Positions 52,826 through 61,626 of a DNA stretch of 64,000 bases are shown in pieces; position 1 is the first letter of the stretch, and every line of letters begins with the position of its first letter. The position numbers and the translations under genes are program-made. Location: NCBI GenBank assembly GCA_036510675.1, contig DATCDN010000104.1:13959-77958 (forward strand). The letters run 5' to 3'. This DNA comes from JAATGI01 sp036510675 (lineage in GTDB: Bacteria; Pseudomonadota; Alphaproteobacteria; ATCC43930; CGMCC-115725). Under the pieces are notes generated by a model. That model searched no databases and had not been told where the DNA came from. It saw nothing but the letters and a program-made list of their open reading frames with translations.

Positions 52826-54070
52826 GTGCCGCTCGACATTGTCACGTTCGGTTGCCGCCTCAATGTCTTCGAATCCGAAACCATCCGGCGCCACGCCGAG
52901 GCGGCCGGCCTCGACGACGCGATCATCGTCAATACCTGCGCCGTCACCGCCGAGGCCGAGCGCAAGGCGCGCCAGGCCATCCGCAAGCTGCGCCGGGAGC
53001 GGCCGGGCGCGAGGCTGATCGTCACCGGCTGCGCGGCGCAGATCGATCCGGCGCGCTTCAGTGCGATGGCCGAGGTCGATCATGTCCTCGGCAATGTGGA
53101 AAAGCTTCGGCCCGAGAGCTATCGCGATCTCGGCGCGCGGGTCGCGGCGGGCGACATCTTCGCGGCGCACGAGACGGCGGCGCATCGGGTCGAGGGCTTC
53201 GACGGCCGCGCCCGCGCCTTCGTCCAGGCGCAGCAGGGCTGCGACCATCGCTGTACCTTCTGCGTCATCCCCTATGGCCGTGGGCCCAGCCGCTCGACGC
53301 CGATCGAGGCGGTGATCGCGCAATCGCGTCTGCTGGTCGCGCGCGGCTATCGCGAGCTGGTGCTGACCGGCATCGACATCACCGCCTATGGGCTCGATCT
53401 GCCCGACCGCCCCACGCTCGGCCATTTGTGCCGCGCGCTGCTCGATGCGCTGCCGGATTTGCCCCGGTTGCGCCTCTCGTCGCTCGATCCGGCCGAGATC
53501 GACGAGGAATTATGGGCGCTGATCGCCGGCGAGCCGCGGCTGATGCCGCATCTCCATCTGTCGCTGCAGGCCGGCGACGATCTGATCCTGAAGCGCATGA
53601 AGCGCCGCCACAGCCGCGCCCAGGCGCTGGCCGCCGCCACGCGGGCGCGCGCGCTGCGGCCGGGCATCGCGCTCGGCGCCGATCTCATCGCCGGCTTCCC
53701 GACCGAAAGCGAGGCGATGTTCGACAATACCGTGGCGCTGGTCGAGGAGGCCGCGCTCGATTATCTCCACGTCTTCCCGTTCAGCCCGCGGCCCGGCACG
53801 CCGGCCGCGCGCATGCCCGGGGTTCCGGGCCCGGCGATCCGCGCGCGGGCGGCGCGACTGCGCGCGGTGGGGGCCGAGCGGCTGGCGCGCGCGTTGCGCC
53901 GGCATGTCGGCACGGTCGCGAACATCCTGGTTGAGCGCGGCGGCGTCGGCCATACCGAGCATTACGCCCCGGTGCGCTTCGCGGCGCCGCCGGACGAGAT
54001 GGTGGGCAGCATCGTGCCGATGCGCATCGTCTCGACCGACGGCACGATCTTGAGCGGTATTCCGACATGA
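52826..54070 (+). CDS. mtaB: tRNA t6A37 methylthiotransferase MtaB
   Basis: MtaB (414 residues) is a radical-SAM enzyme that adds a methylthio group to t6A37 of tRNA. The N-terminal MTTase domain has Cys10 (TFGCRLN), Cys38 and Cys69 for one cluster. The radical-SAM motif is Cys139-x3-Cys143-x2-Cys146 (GCDHRCTFCVIPYGRG). The start is GTG at 52826, and the C-terminus (about 360-414) has a TRAM-like part. Its stop overlaps the ftsY start (ATGA). Confidence 0.95.
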   Translation: MPLDIVTFGCRLNVFESETIRRHAEAAGLDDAIIVNTCAVTAEAERKARQAIRKLRRERPGARLIVTGCAAQIDPARFSAMAEVDHVLGNVEKLRPESYRDLGARVAAGDIFAAHETAAHRVEGFDGRARAFVQAQQGCDHRCTFCVIPYGRGPSRSTPIEAVIAQSRLLVARGYRELVLTGIDITAYGLDLPDRPTLGHLCRALLDALPDLPRLRLSSLDPAEIDEELWALIAGEPRLMPHLHLSLQAGDDLILKRMKRRHSRAQALAAATRARALRPGIALGADLIAGFPTESEAMFDNTVALVEEAALDYLHVFPFSPRPGTPAARMPGVPGPAIRARAARLRAVGAERLARALRRHVGTVANILVERGGVGHTEHYAPVRFAAPPDEMVGSIVPMRIVSTDGTILSGIPT

Positions 54071-55014
54071 GCGACACCGACGAGAAGAAGCGATCCTGGT
54101 TCGGCCGGCTGAAGGCGGGGCTGGCGCGGTCGTCGAACAAGATCAGCGACGGTATCACCGGCATTTTCAACAAGCGCCGGCTCGATGACGAGGCGCTGGC
54201 CGAGCTGGAGGAGCTGCTGATCTCGGCCGATCTCGGCTGGGGCCTGGCGAAGGAGGCGACCCAGCGCCTGCGCCATGCCAAGTTCAACCAGGAAGTGGCG
54301 CCCGAGGAAATCCGCATCGCGCTGGCCCAGACCATCGAGCCGTTTCTAGAGCCGGTGGAGCAGCCGCTGATGATCGATCCCGCCAACAAGCCGCATGTCA
54401 TCCTGGTGGTCGGCGCCAACGGCAGCGGCAAGACCACCACCATCGGCAAGCTCGCCAAAATCTTCCGCGACGACGGCAAGAGCGTGGTGCTGGCGGCGGG
54501 CGACACGTTCCGCGCCGCCGCCGTCGAACAGCTGCAGATCTGGGGCCAGCGCGCCGGCGTGCCGGTGATCGTCGCGGCCCAGGGCGCGGATGCGGCCGGC
54601 CTCGCCTTCGATGCGCTGGCCGCCGCCAAGCGCCAGGGCGCCGATATCCTGCTGATCGACACCGCCGGCCGCCTCCACAACAAGACCGACCTGATGGCGG
54701 AGCTGCAGAAGATTCAGCGCGTCATCAAGAAGCTCGATCCAACGGCGCCGCATTCGGTGCTGCTGGTGCTCGACGCCACCATCGGCCAGACCGCGCTGCA
54801 ACACATCCAGACGTTCCGCGATCTGGTCGGCATCACCGGCATCGTGATGACCAAGCTCGACGGCAGCGCGCGCGGCGGGGTGCTGGTGGCGCTGGCGGAG
54901 ATGTACACGATTCCGGTGCCGTATATCGGCCTCGGCGAGGCGATCGACGATCTGCGGCCATTCGAGGCGGCCGCCTTCGCCCGGGGACTCGTCGGCCTCG
55001 ATCGCCAGCGCTGA
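54067..55014 (+). CDS. ftsY: Signal recognition particle receptor FtsY
   Basis: FtsY (315 residues) is the SRP receptor at the inner membrane. It has a short N-terminal region (about 1-25) in place of the long acidic A domain of E. coli, which is common in alphaproteobacteria. An NG domain follows. The P-loop GANGSGKTTTIGKLA is near 118, DTFRAAAVEQL near 145, DTAGRLHN near 200 and TKLDGSARGG near 262. It overlaps mtaB by 4 nt. Confidence 0.97.
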   Translation: MSDTDEKKRSWFGRLKAGLARSSNKISDGITGIFNKRRLDDEALAELEELLISADLGWGLAKEATQRLRHAKFNQEVAPEEIRIALAQTIEPFLEPVEQPLMIDPANKPHVILVVGANGSGKTTTIGKLAKIFRDDGKSVVLAAGDTFRAAAVEQLQIWGQRAGVPVIVAAQGADAAGLAFDALAAAKRQGADILLIDTAGRLHNKTDLMAELQKIQRVIKKLDPTAPHSVLLVLDATIGQTALQHIQTFRDLVGITGIVMTKLDGSARGGVLVALAEMYTIPVPYIGLGEAIDDLRPFEAAAFARGLVGLDRQR

Positions 55015-55133
55015 CGCGCCCGCGCCGGAAGGATGAACGGCGCCTTAGCCATGGTAATTGCTTGCGAAACTGGCGAATCGGTGGGCAGACTCATGGTTGT
55101 CCGCGCGTCTTCGTAATACGTTCATAGGAGGCG

Positions 55134-56738
55134 ATGCCGAGCTTGGCACGTCAAGTCGTCGCGATCGTAGACGATCGAATCACCAATCTGAAAATCCTCG
55201 AACGACTTGCGGGTTCGCTGGGGGATGAGATCGACGTGCGGACCTTCGCGCATCCCCAGCTCGCGCTCGATTTCGCCACCGCCACCCCGCCCGATCTGCT
55301 GATCACCGATTTCAACATGCCGGATTTGAACGGCGCCGAATTCATCCGCCGGCTGCGCCAGTTGCCGGCCTGCGCCGATCTGCCGATCATCGTCGTCACC
55401 GCCTATGAGGATCGCGATCTGCGGCTCCAGGCGCTGGAGGCGGGCGCCACTGACTATCTGCTCAGCCCGGTCGATCATCGCGAATTTCGCGGCCGCGCCG
55501 CCAATCTGCTGACCTTGCAACGCCAGCAATTGCTGCTGAAGGAGCGCGCCTCGACGCTCGAGGAAAAAATCCAGATCGACGAGCAGCGCCATCGCGATGA
55601 GTTGCAGGGCAGCCACGACATGCTGTTGCGCGTCATCGACGCCATGCCGGTGATGGTCAGCGCCACCGACCGCGACGGCCGCTTCGTCTTCGTCAACAGC
55701 TCCTTCGCGCTTCGCTTCGGCTGGCCGGCGGCCGACATGATCGGCCAATTGCCGAGCGCGCTGCGGCCCGATTCCGAGACCCGCACCACCATGGAACGCC
55801 ACCGCCAGATAATCGACGGCCATCGGCCAGGCGGCGCCTGGGAGCAGGAAATCGCGCTGCCCAGCGGCCAGCGGCGGGTGTTGCTGAACAATCTCGCGCT
55901 GCTGCGCGACGGCAATGGCCAGCCCTCGATGGTGGTGTCGGCGGCGCTCGACATCTCCGACCGCAAGGAAGCGGAGCTGGCGCTGATCGCCGCCAAGGAA
56001 GAGGCCGAACTGGCGAGCCGCAGCAAGACCGAGTTCCTGGCCAATATGAGCCATGAGCTGCGCACCCCGCTCAACGCCATCATCGGCTTTTCCCAACTCA
56101 TGGCCGACGAGATCATGGGGCCGCTGGGCAGCGCGCGCTATACCAGCTATGCGCGCGACATCTGCGCGTCGGGCCAGCATCTTCTCAGCATCATCGGCGA
56201 CATTCTCGACGTCTCGAAGCTCGAGGCCGGCCGCATCGAACTCGACGAGGAAGAGGTCGATATCACCCAGGTGATCCGCGACCTCCTGCATCTGGTGATC
56301 GAGCGGGCACGTTCGCTCGAAATCGGCATCGATCTCGAAGTGCCGGCCGACCTGCCGCGCGTCCATGGCGATTCGCTGAAGCTGAAGCAGGTGCTGCTCA
56401 ACCTCATCACCAACGCGATCAAGTTCAGCCATGCCGGCGGCCGCGTGCTGGTGCGCGCCACGGTGGAGCCGGACGGGCTGCATCTCGGCGTGGTCGATCA
56501 CGGCATCGGCATGGACCAGCACGAAATCAAGACCGCGGTGACCCGCTTCGGCCAAGTCGCCAGCCCGTGGAGCCGCAAGCATCATGGCACCGGCCTCGGC
56601 CTGCCGCTGGCGATCGGGCTGGTGGAATTGCATGACGGCCGGCTGACCATCGACAGCGTCAAGGATCAGGGCACCACGGTCACCATCGTGCTGCCGCCGG
56701 GGCGGCTGGTGCGCACCGGGGTCGCGGTCGGCGCCTGA
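55134..56738 (+). CDS. Receiver-PAS-histidine kinase with an atypical receiver
   Basis: The 534-residue soluble protein has an N-terminal receiver (about 5-125; Asp13/Asp14, phosphoacceptor Asp59, Thr89). At 111 the usual receiver lysine is a serine (TDYLLSPVD). A helix (about 125-160), a PAS domain (about 162-280), HisKA with His307 (FLANMSHELRTPLN) and a HATPase (N-box LLNLITNAIKFSH, GTGLGLPLA) follow. The receiver and its leading helix (NLLTLQRQQLLL) look like the receiver of RpfG, but the HD-GYP output is replaced by a kinase. AGGAGG lies only 2-3 nt before the ATG, so a TTG at 55143 is also possible. It lies immediately before the RpfC-like kinase on the same strand. Confidence 0.85.
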   Translation: MPSLARQVVAIVDDRITNLKILERLAGSLGDEIDVRTFAHPQLALDFATATPPDLLITDFNMPDLNGAEFIRRLRQLPACADLPIIVVTAYEDRDLRLQALEAGATDYLLSPVDHREFRGRAANLLTLQRQQLLLKERASTLEEKIQIDEQRHRDELQGSHDMLLRVIDAMPVMVSATDRDGRFVFVNSSFALRFGWPAADMIGQLPSALRPDSETRTTMERHRQIIDGHRPGGAWEQEIALPSGQRRVLLNNLALLRDGNGQPSMVVSAALDISDRKEAELALIAAKEEAELASRSKTEFLANMSHELRTPLNAIIGFSQLMADEIMGPLGSARYTSYARDICASGQHLLSIIGDILDVSKLEAGRIELDEEEVDITQVIRDLLHLVIERARSLEIGIDLEVPADLPRVHGDSLKLKQVLLNLITNAIKFSHAGGRVLVRATVEPDGLHLGVVDHGIGMDQHEIKTAVTRFGQVASPWSRKHHGTGLGLPLAIGLVELHDGRLTIDSVKDQGTTVTIVLPPGRLVRTGVAVGA

Positions 56739-56944
56739 CACCGCCGAATAGCGCCGGACCGGCCGGCGATTCGTCCTAAAAACTTCTTCCCTTCAATGGT
56801 TTCGGCTATTGTGCGAAGGGGGCACCTGCGCTTTTCCTGCTAACTGTCGGTCCTGGCCCGCCGCCCCGGCCAGAATGCCAATGCCGTCAACGGGTAAGCA
56901 TTGTTCGGGATAACCAGGGCGTCGCAACGCAGCGGATAGATTTT

Positions 56945-59900
56945 TTGTTTTCGACCACCGCCATCTCCTCTCCCTCGCCGCGAGTCGCCGGGCGCGCCCG
57001 ACCCGCGCCCAGCCGGGACGTCGCGGCGGCCGGTGCCGCGCCGCCCAAGATGGCGCTGCCCGGCGACGGCAAGACCGGGTCCGGCTCGGGATTGAGCGGG
57101 CGGCGCCAGCGCGTCATCGCGATGATCATCACGGCTTATGCCGTGGCGGTGCCGATGCTGCTGCTGGGGGTCGAGCTGATCCGCGCCGATCCGCCGGCGG
57201 TGGTGATGGTCTGGCTCGCCATGCTGACGCTTGGCCCGGCGCTGGCGGCCGCCGTCGCGGTGCTGCAGGGCACCGGCGCCATCGCGCGCGGCATCGTCGA
57301 GCACAGCCGCAACAGCGAAGCCCAGCAGATCATCGTTCATCTGTTCTTTCCCGGCGGCGTGCTGATCTATCTCGCCGGGCTGGCGGTCTATCGGGTCGAG
57401 ACCGACCTGCTGATGATTCTGATCGCCATCGACATCGCCGGCGTGCTGGTGTCGTGGCTGCTATTCGTGCATCTGCTGCTGCGGCCGGAGCCGTCGCTGG
57501 TGCGCCGCTGCGCCGCGATTTTGAGCGACGTGGTGTTCGTCTCGCTGTTCCTGCACCTCGGCGATTATCTCGCGACGCCGTGGTTCGCGATCTATCTGTG
57601 GATCGTCTTCGGCTTCGGCTTTCGCTTCGGCGTGCGCACGCTGGTCGGCGCCACCGGGTTGAGCGCGGTCGGCTTCACGGCGGTGCTGTGGGCGACGCCG
57701 TTCTGGCAGGAGCGGCCATGGGTCGCCGCCGGCATCTACCTCGCGCTGTTGGGGCCGGCCGGCTACGCGGTCGATCTGATCCGCCGCCTGACCATCGCCA
57801 AGGCCCAGGCCGAGGCCGCCAACCAGGCCAAGAGCCGCTTTCTCGCGGTGATGAGCCATGAATTGCGCACGCCGCTGAACAGCATGATCGGCATGGGCTC
57901 GCTGTTCGGCCGCACCGGCCTCGACACCGAACAGCGCGACATGCTGGCGACCATCCAGCTGTCGGCGCGCACGCTCCTGGGCCTGATCAACGACATTCTC
58001 GATTTCTCCAAGCTCGAGGCCGGCAAGCTCCAGCCCGAGCCCGAGAATTTCGTGCTGCACGAGGTGCTGGGCGGGGTGGTGGCGATGCTGCGCCCGCAGG
58101 CCCAGGCCAAGGGGCTGGCGCTGAGCCTCCAAATCGATCCGCGCCTGCCGCCCGCCTATCGTGGCATGCCGCTGCAAATCCGCCAGATCGTGATGAACCT
58201 CATCGCCAACGCCATCAAATTCACCCCGCGGGGGCGCATCGACGTGGCGGCGACCCTGGTCGAGCGTGACGGCAATCGGGTGCACTGCCGCCTCGCCGTA
58301 CGCGATGACGGCATCGGCATCGCCGCCGACGTGCGCGACAAGATTTTCGACGTCTTCACCCAGGCCGACGGCACCGTGACGCGGCGCTATGGCGGCACCG
58401 GCCTCGGCCTCGCCATCGTCAAGCAACTGGCGCAGCTCATGGGTGGCGGGGTCACGGTCGAGAGCGAGGTCGGCCGGGGCAGCACCTTCATCATCGACCT
58501 GCCGCTCGATTGCGATCCCGCCGGCTCCAGCCGCCCGCCCGACCTCGCCGGTCGCCTGGCGATGGTGGTGACCCGCGACAGCGACCTCGCGCGCTATCTC
58601 CAGGGCCGGCTCAGCGCCTGGCGCGGCGAGGTGCAATGGTCGAGCGACGGCGATGTCGCGCTGGCGCGCCTCGCCGAGGTCGCGACTGGCGTGCCGAGAC
58701 CGGTGCTGATGCTCGACGGGCGCGGCGATCCGCTGGCGGGGCTCAGCCAGTTGCACCGCGCGGCCCAGCTCGGCGAGCGCGCGCCGATCACCATCTTCAT
58801 CGCGCCCGAGGGGAGCGCCGGCGGCATCGCCACCTTCGGCGCCGCCAGCCTCTCCTCGGTGCTGGAGGCGCCGGTGACCGACGGCCAGCTCGCCAGCGCG
58901 CTGCTGGCGGCGCTGGCTAGCGACCGGCCGACGCTCGGCGATTGGCTGACGCCGTCTCCGGCGCTGCCCCCGCTGGTGCCGATTTCGGCGCCGCCGCCGG
59001 CCTATGTCGCACCGCTTCCGCCCAGTCCGCTCCCGTCCGGCGGCAACGGCACGGCGGCGGCGCTATCGGCGCAACCGCCGGCCAGTACCGCGCCACTACC
59101 GCGACCGGAACGCCTCCTCAAAATCCTGGTCGCCGAGGATAATGCCGCGAACTGCAAGATCCTGCGGCGCATCCTGGAGCTGGCGGGGCACCAGGCGGTG
59201 GTTGCCACCGACGGCGCCTCGGCGCTCGACGCGATGGGGAGCGACCGCTTCGACCTGGTGTTGATGGACATCAACATGCCCGAGATGTCGGGCTATGAAG
59301 TCACCAAGATGTACCGGGTCGAGCATCTGGCCGAGCCGCGCCTGCCGATCATCGCGCTGACCGCCGACGGCACCAGCGAGACCGAGCGGCTGTGCCGCGA
59401 CGCCGGCCTCGACGCGGTGTTGACGAAGCCGGTCGAGGCGGCGCAGTTGCTGGCGGCGATCGACGAGACCTATCGGCGCGTCGCGCCCTATGGCACGCCG
59501 ATCGGGCCGACCCCGACCGCCGCGCCGGCGCCGCCGACGCAACCCATGGTCCCGCCGGCGCCGCCGGGCCGGGTGGTGACGCCGATCTCGTCGCATCCGC
59601 GCTTCCTGGCGGAGGGCGGCGGCCCGGTAATCGACGAGGGCGTCATCGACGCCCTGACGACGCTGGGCGGAGGCCAGGAATTCCTGGCCGAGGTGATCGA
59701 CGCCTTCCGCAACGATGCGCGCCGCCTGTTCGAGCCGCTGCGCATCGCCATCGACGAGCACGATCTGCGCGCCTTCAAGGAATTGACCCATTCGCTGAAG
59801 AGCGGCGGCGCCAATCTCGGCGCGGTGCGGTTCTGTCAGACCATCACCGCCCTCAAGGATGTCACCACCCGCGACCTGGCCCAGAACGGGCCGGTCTATC

Positions 59901-59977
59901 TGGAAAAGCTGGTCTCGGAATTTCTTAAGCTGGAAGGCGCGTTCGACCGGCTGTTGAAGGACCCCCGCCGTCCCTGA
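56945..59977 (+). CDS. rpfC: RpfC-like membrane hybrid histidine kinase with receiver and Hpt
   Basis: The 1010-residue protein has about seven hydrophobic stretches in residues 58-275, including a segment like the RpfC sensor (LLLRPEPSLVRRCAAILSDVV, ATPFWQERPWVAAGIY). HisKA follows (His305, VMSHELRTPLNS), then HATPase (N-box IVMNLIANAIKF, GTGLGLAIVKQLA), a degenerate receiver (about 538-660, no acidic pair, no lysine) and a Pro-rich linker. A true receiver (Asp775 in LVLMDINMP, Lys828) and a C-terminal Hpt (His949 in ELTHSLKSGGANLGA) complete the chain. In Xanthomonas RpfC senses DSF and also binds RpfF. The start is a TTG with no clear ribosome site; an ATG at 57050 is the alternative. Codon use matches the chromosome. 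Confidence 0.82.
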   Translation: MFSTTAISSPSPRVAGRARPAPSRDVAAAGAAPPKMALPGDGKTGSGSGLSGRRQRVIAMIITAYAVAVPMLLLGVELIRADPPAVVMVWLAMLTLGPALAAAVAVLQGTGAIARGIVEHSRNSEAQQIIVHLFFPGGVLIYLAGLAVYRVETDLLMILIAIDIAGVLVSWLLFVHLLLRPEPSLVRRCAAILSDVVFVSLFLHLGDYLATPWFAIYLWIVFGFGFRFGVRTLVGATGLSAVGFTAVLWATPFWQERPWVAAGIYLALLGPAGYAVDLIRRLTIAKAQAEAANQAKSRFLAVMSHELRTPLNSMIGMGSLFGRTGLDTEQRDMLATIQLSARTLLGLINDILDFSKLEAGKLQPEPENFVLHEVLGGVVAMLRPQAQAKGLALSLQIDPRLPPAYRGMPLQIRQIVMNLIANAIKFTPRGRIDVAATLVERDGNRVHCRLAVRDDGIGIAADVRDKIFDVFTQADGTVTRRYGGTGLGLAIVKQLAQLMGGGVTVESEVGRGSTFIIDLPLDCDPAGSSRPPDLAGRLAMVVTRDSDLARYLQGRLSAWRGEVQWSSDGDVALARLAEVATGVPRPVLMLDGRGDPLAGLSQLHRAAQLGERAPITIFIAPEGSAGGIATFGAASLSSVLEAPVTDGQLASALLAALASDRPTLGDWLTPSPALPPLVPISAPPPAYVAPLPPSPLPSGGNGTAAALSAQPPASTAPLPRPERLLKILVAEDNAANCKILRRILELAGHQAVVATDGASALDAMGSDRFDLVLMDINMPEMSGYEVTKMYRVEHLAEPRLPIIALTADGTSETERLCRDAGLDAVLTKPVEAAQLLAAIDETYRRVAPYGTPIGPTPTAAPAPPTQPMVPPAPPGRVVTPISSHPRFLAEGGGPVIDEGVIDALTTLGGGQEFLAEVIDAFRNDARRLFEPLRIAIDEHDLRAFKELTHSLKSGGANLGAVRFCQTITALKDVTTRDLAQNGPVYLEKLVSEFLKLEGAFDRLLKDPRRP

Positions 59978-59979
59978 GC

Positions 59980-60007
59980 TTGCAACCGGCGCTCGTTGCT
60001 ATATATC
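59980..60007 (+). promoter_or_regulatory. Promoter of the vapBC operon
   Basis: TTGCAA (59980-59985) and TATATC (60002-60007) are 16 nt apart. They lie just after the RpfC-like stop, so vapBC probably has its own promoter. The adjoining TATATATCATTGGTATAC stretch is an imperfect inverted repeat that could be the antitoxin operator. Confidence 0.5.
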
Positions 60008-60034
60008 ATTGGTATACGGCATTCGGGAGGTGGC

Positions 60035-60280
60035 ATGACGACCGCAAAATTATTCTGGTCCGGGCGATCGCAAGCCATTCGCCTGCCAAAGGAATTTCGC
60101 TTCGAGGGCGACGAGGTCCGCATCCGGCGTCACGGGGCCGCTGTGATCGTCGAGCCGGTGGCGGAGACGTGGCAATGGCTCGATGCCCTGGTCGGCGACC
60201 TCGATCCTGATTTCGTGGCCGCCGTGGAAGAACAGCCCGCCCAACAGGGACGCCCGATGCTCGACGACATCTTCCGCTAA
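60035..60280 (+). CDS. vapB: VapB-type antitoxin, AbrB/MazE fold
   Basis: The 81-residue antitoxin has the SpoVT/AbrB DNA-binding fold at the N-terminus (TTAKLFWSGRSQAIRLPKEFRFEGDEVRIRRHG, about 2-45) and a C-terminal toxin-binding tail (LDPDFVAAVEEQPAQQGRPMLDDIF). GGGAGG lies just upstream of the ATG; an upstream frame from 59996 is unlikely. Its stop codon overlaps the toxin start (TAATG), the usual tight VapBC coupling. Confidence 0.9.
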   Translation: MTTAKLFWSGRSQAIRLPKEFRFEGDEVRIRRHGAAVIVEPVAETWQWLDALVGDLDPDFVAAVEEQPAQQGRPMLDDIFR

Positions 60281-60675
60281 TGGTGTTTTTGCTGGACACG
60301 AACGCCGTCATCGCGCTGTTGCGCGGCCCCGATTCCAAACTGGCGCGGCGGACGCGGCAGCATCGGCCCACCGATATCGGAATGTCGGCCATCGTCGCGC
60401 ACGAATTGTTTTATGGCGCCTTCAAAAGCCGCCGGGTCGCGCAGAATTTGGCGCTGGTCGATGCCTTACAATTCACCGTTATCGAATTCGACAAGGAAGA
60501 TTCCCGCCGAGCCGGCGAGATCCGGGCCTTTCTGGCCGGCGCGGGCACGCCGATTGGGCCCTATGATGTGCTGATCGCGGGCCAGGCGTTGGCACGCGAT
60601 CTCATCCTCATTACCCGCAATCGTGGGGAATTCAGCCGCGTTCCCAATCTGCGGCTGGAAGATTGGGAAGAGTGA
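60280..60675 (+). CDS. vapC: VapC PIN-domain toxin ribonuclease
   Basis: The 131-residue toxin has all PIN acidic residues: Asp6 (LLDTNAVIALL), Glu42 (AHELFYGAF), Asp96 (PYDVLIAGQAL), with Asn114 and Glu117 in TRNRGEF. It resembles VapC that cleave initiator tRNA or rRNA. It is coupled to vapB and ends 12 nt from the convergent rpfF-like gene. The pair sits between the RpfC-like kinase and the DSF synthase gene. Confidence 0.92.
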   Translation: MVFLLDTNAVIALLRGPDSKLARRTRQHRPTDIGMSAIVAHELFYGAFKSRRVAQNLALVDALQFTVIEFDKEDSRRAGEIRAFLAGAGTPIGPYDVLIAGQALARDLILITRNRGEFSRVPNLRLEDWEE

Positions 60676-60687
60676 TGTCGCGATTGC

Positions 60688-61626
60688 TCAGGCCGGTTGC
60701 AAGGTGCGCTCGCGGCGGCGGTCTTGGGCGCTGGCGAGGCGCAGCATCTTCTTCAGATCGCTTTCCTCGAGCTTGAAGGCGGCCTCGACCCAGAGGTCGG
60801 CGATCCGCGCCATCTCCTCGAAGCCGATCGGGTTGACCAGGCGCCGCGCGGCGCGCAGCGCGACATGGGTCTGGTGGCGCTTGCCGTTGTGGCCGATCGC
60901 GTCATAGAAGGTCTCGACCCCGGCGCCGTCGGGCGCCAGTACGTCGATCAGCCCGATCTCATGCAGCTTCTCGGCGGTGAAAATCTCGCCCGACAGGATC
61001 ATGCGCTCGGCAAGGCCGGGCGCAATGCGGCGGGCCATGAAGGTATAGGCGCCCATGCCGGGAAAGAGGTTGAACAGCACCTCCGGCAGCCCGAACTTGG
61101 CGCTGCGCTCGGCGACCACGAGATTGCTCGACATCGCGGCCTCGAAGCCGCCACCCAGCGCGTCGCCCTGGACCAGCGCGACGGTGACCACCGGCAATTG
61201 ATAGAGCGATGAATTGATATAGCCGACCTCGCAGCACTGATGGGCATAGCGGGTCAGCTCGCCGCGATCGCGTCGCCGGATCAGGTTCGCGAACAGTTCC
61301 AGATCGCCGCCGAGATTCCACACCCCCGGCGCCCGCGAGCCCAGCACCAGATAGCGCAGCGGCGGCTCGTCGCCGGCGCCGGTCGCCGCCAGCGACAGAT
61401 CGCGCACCAGGCGCTGCACCTGCTGGGCCTCGTTCAGCACGGTCGGCGAGAAGCACGGTCGGCCGGTATATTCGAACTGGCACCACAAAATCCGCTCATC
61501 GCCATCATATTGCAGGCGGAACTGCGTGAGGCGCTGGGCCGCCACGATCGCGGCGACGCTGTTTCCCGCCGCAGCCCCGGATTGGCGCTGCGCCGCGAGA
61601 TCGATCAATTGAGCCGGTGAGGCCAT
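60688..61626 (-). CDS. rpfF: DSF synthase, RpfF-like crotonase
   Basis: The 312-residue crotonase-fold protein matches RpfF, which makes cis-2-unsaturated fatty acid signals (DSF) from acyl-ACP. Glu162 (GDALGGGFEAAMSS) and Glu182 (FGLPEVLFNLFPGMGAYTF) are 20 residues apart, as are the catalytic Glu141/Glu161 of Xanthomonas RpfF. Other shared blocks are YLVLGSRAPGVWNLGGDLELFANLI and GRPCFSPTVL. AGGAGG lies 5 nt before the ATG. It faces the vapC toxin tail to tail and has its own AT-rich upstream region (61698-61740). A plain enoyl-CoA hydratase is the alternative, but the context with an RpfC-like kinase makes RpfF much more likely. Confidence 0.87.
   Translation of the reverse strand: MASPAQLIDLAAQRQSGAAAGNSVAAIVAAQRLTQFRLQYDGDERILWCQFEYTGRPCFSPTVLNEAQQVQRLVRDLSLAATGAGDEPPLRYLVLGSRAPGVWNLGGDLELFANLIRRRDRGELTRYAHQCCEVGYINSSLYQLPVVTVALVQGDALGGGFEAAMSSNLVVAERSAKFGLPEVLFNLFPGMGAYTFMARRIAPGLAERMILSGEIFTAEKLHEIGLIDVLAPDGAGVETFYDAIGHNGKRHQTHVALRAARRLVNPIGFEEMARIADLWVEAAFKLEESDLKKMLRLASAQDRRRERTLQPA

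Noticed and set aside
55122..56741. 539-codon minus-strand open frame
   Set aside because: Antisense to the receiver-PAS kinase; no domain signature.
60688..61626. Crotonase as an ordinary fatty-acid beta-oxidation enoyl-CoA hydratase
   Set aside because: The Glu162/Glu182 pair, the LPEVLFNLFPGMGAY block and the RpfC-like neighbour fit RpfF better. No other beta-oxidation genes are next to it.
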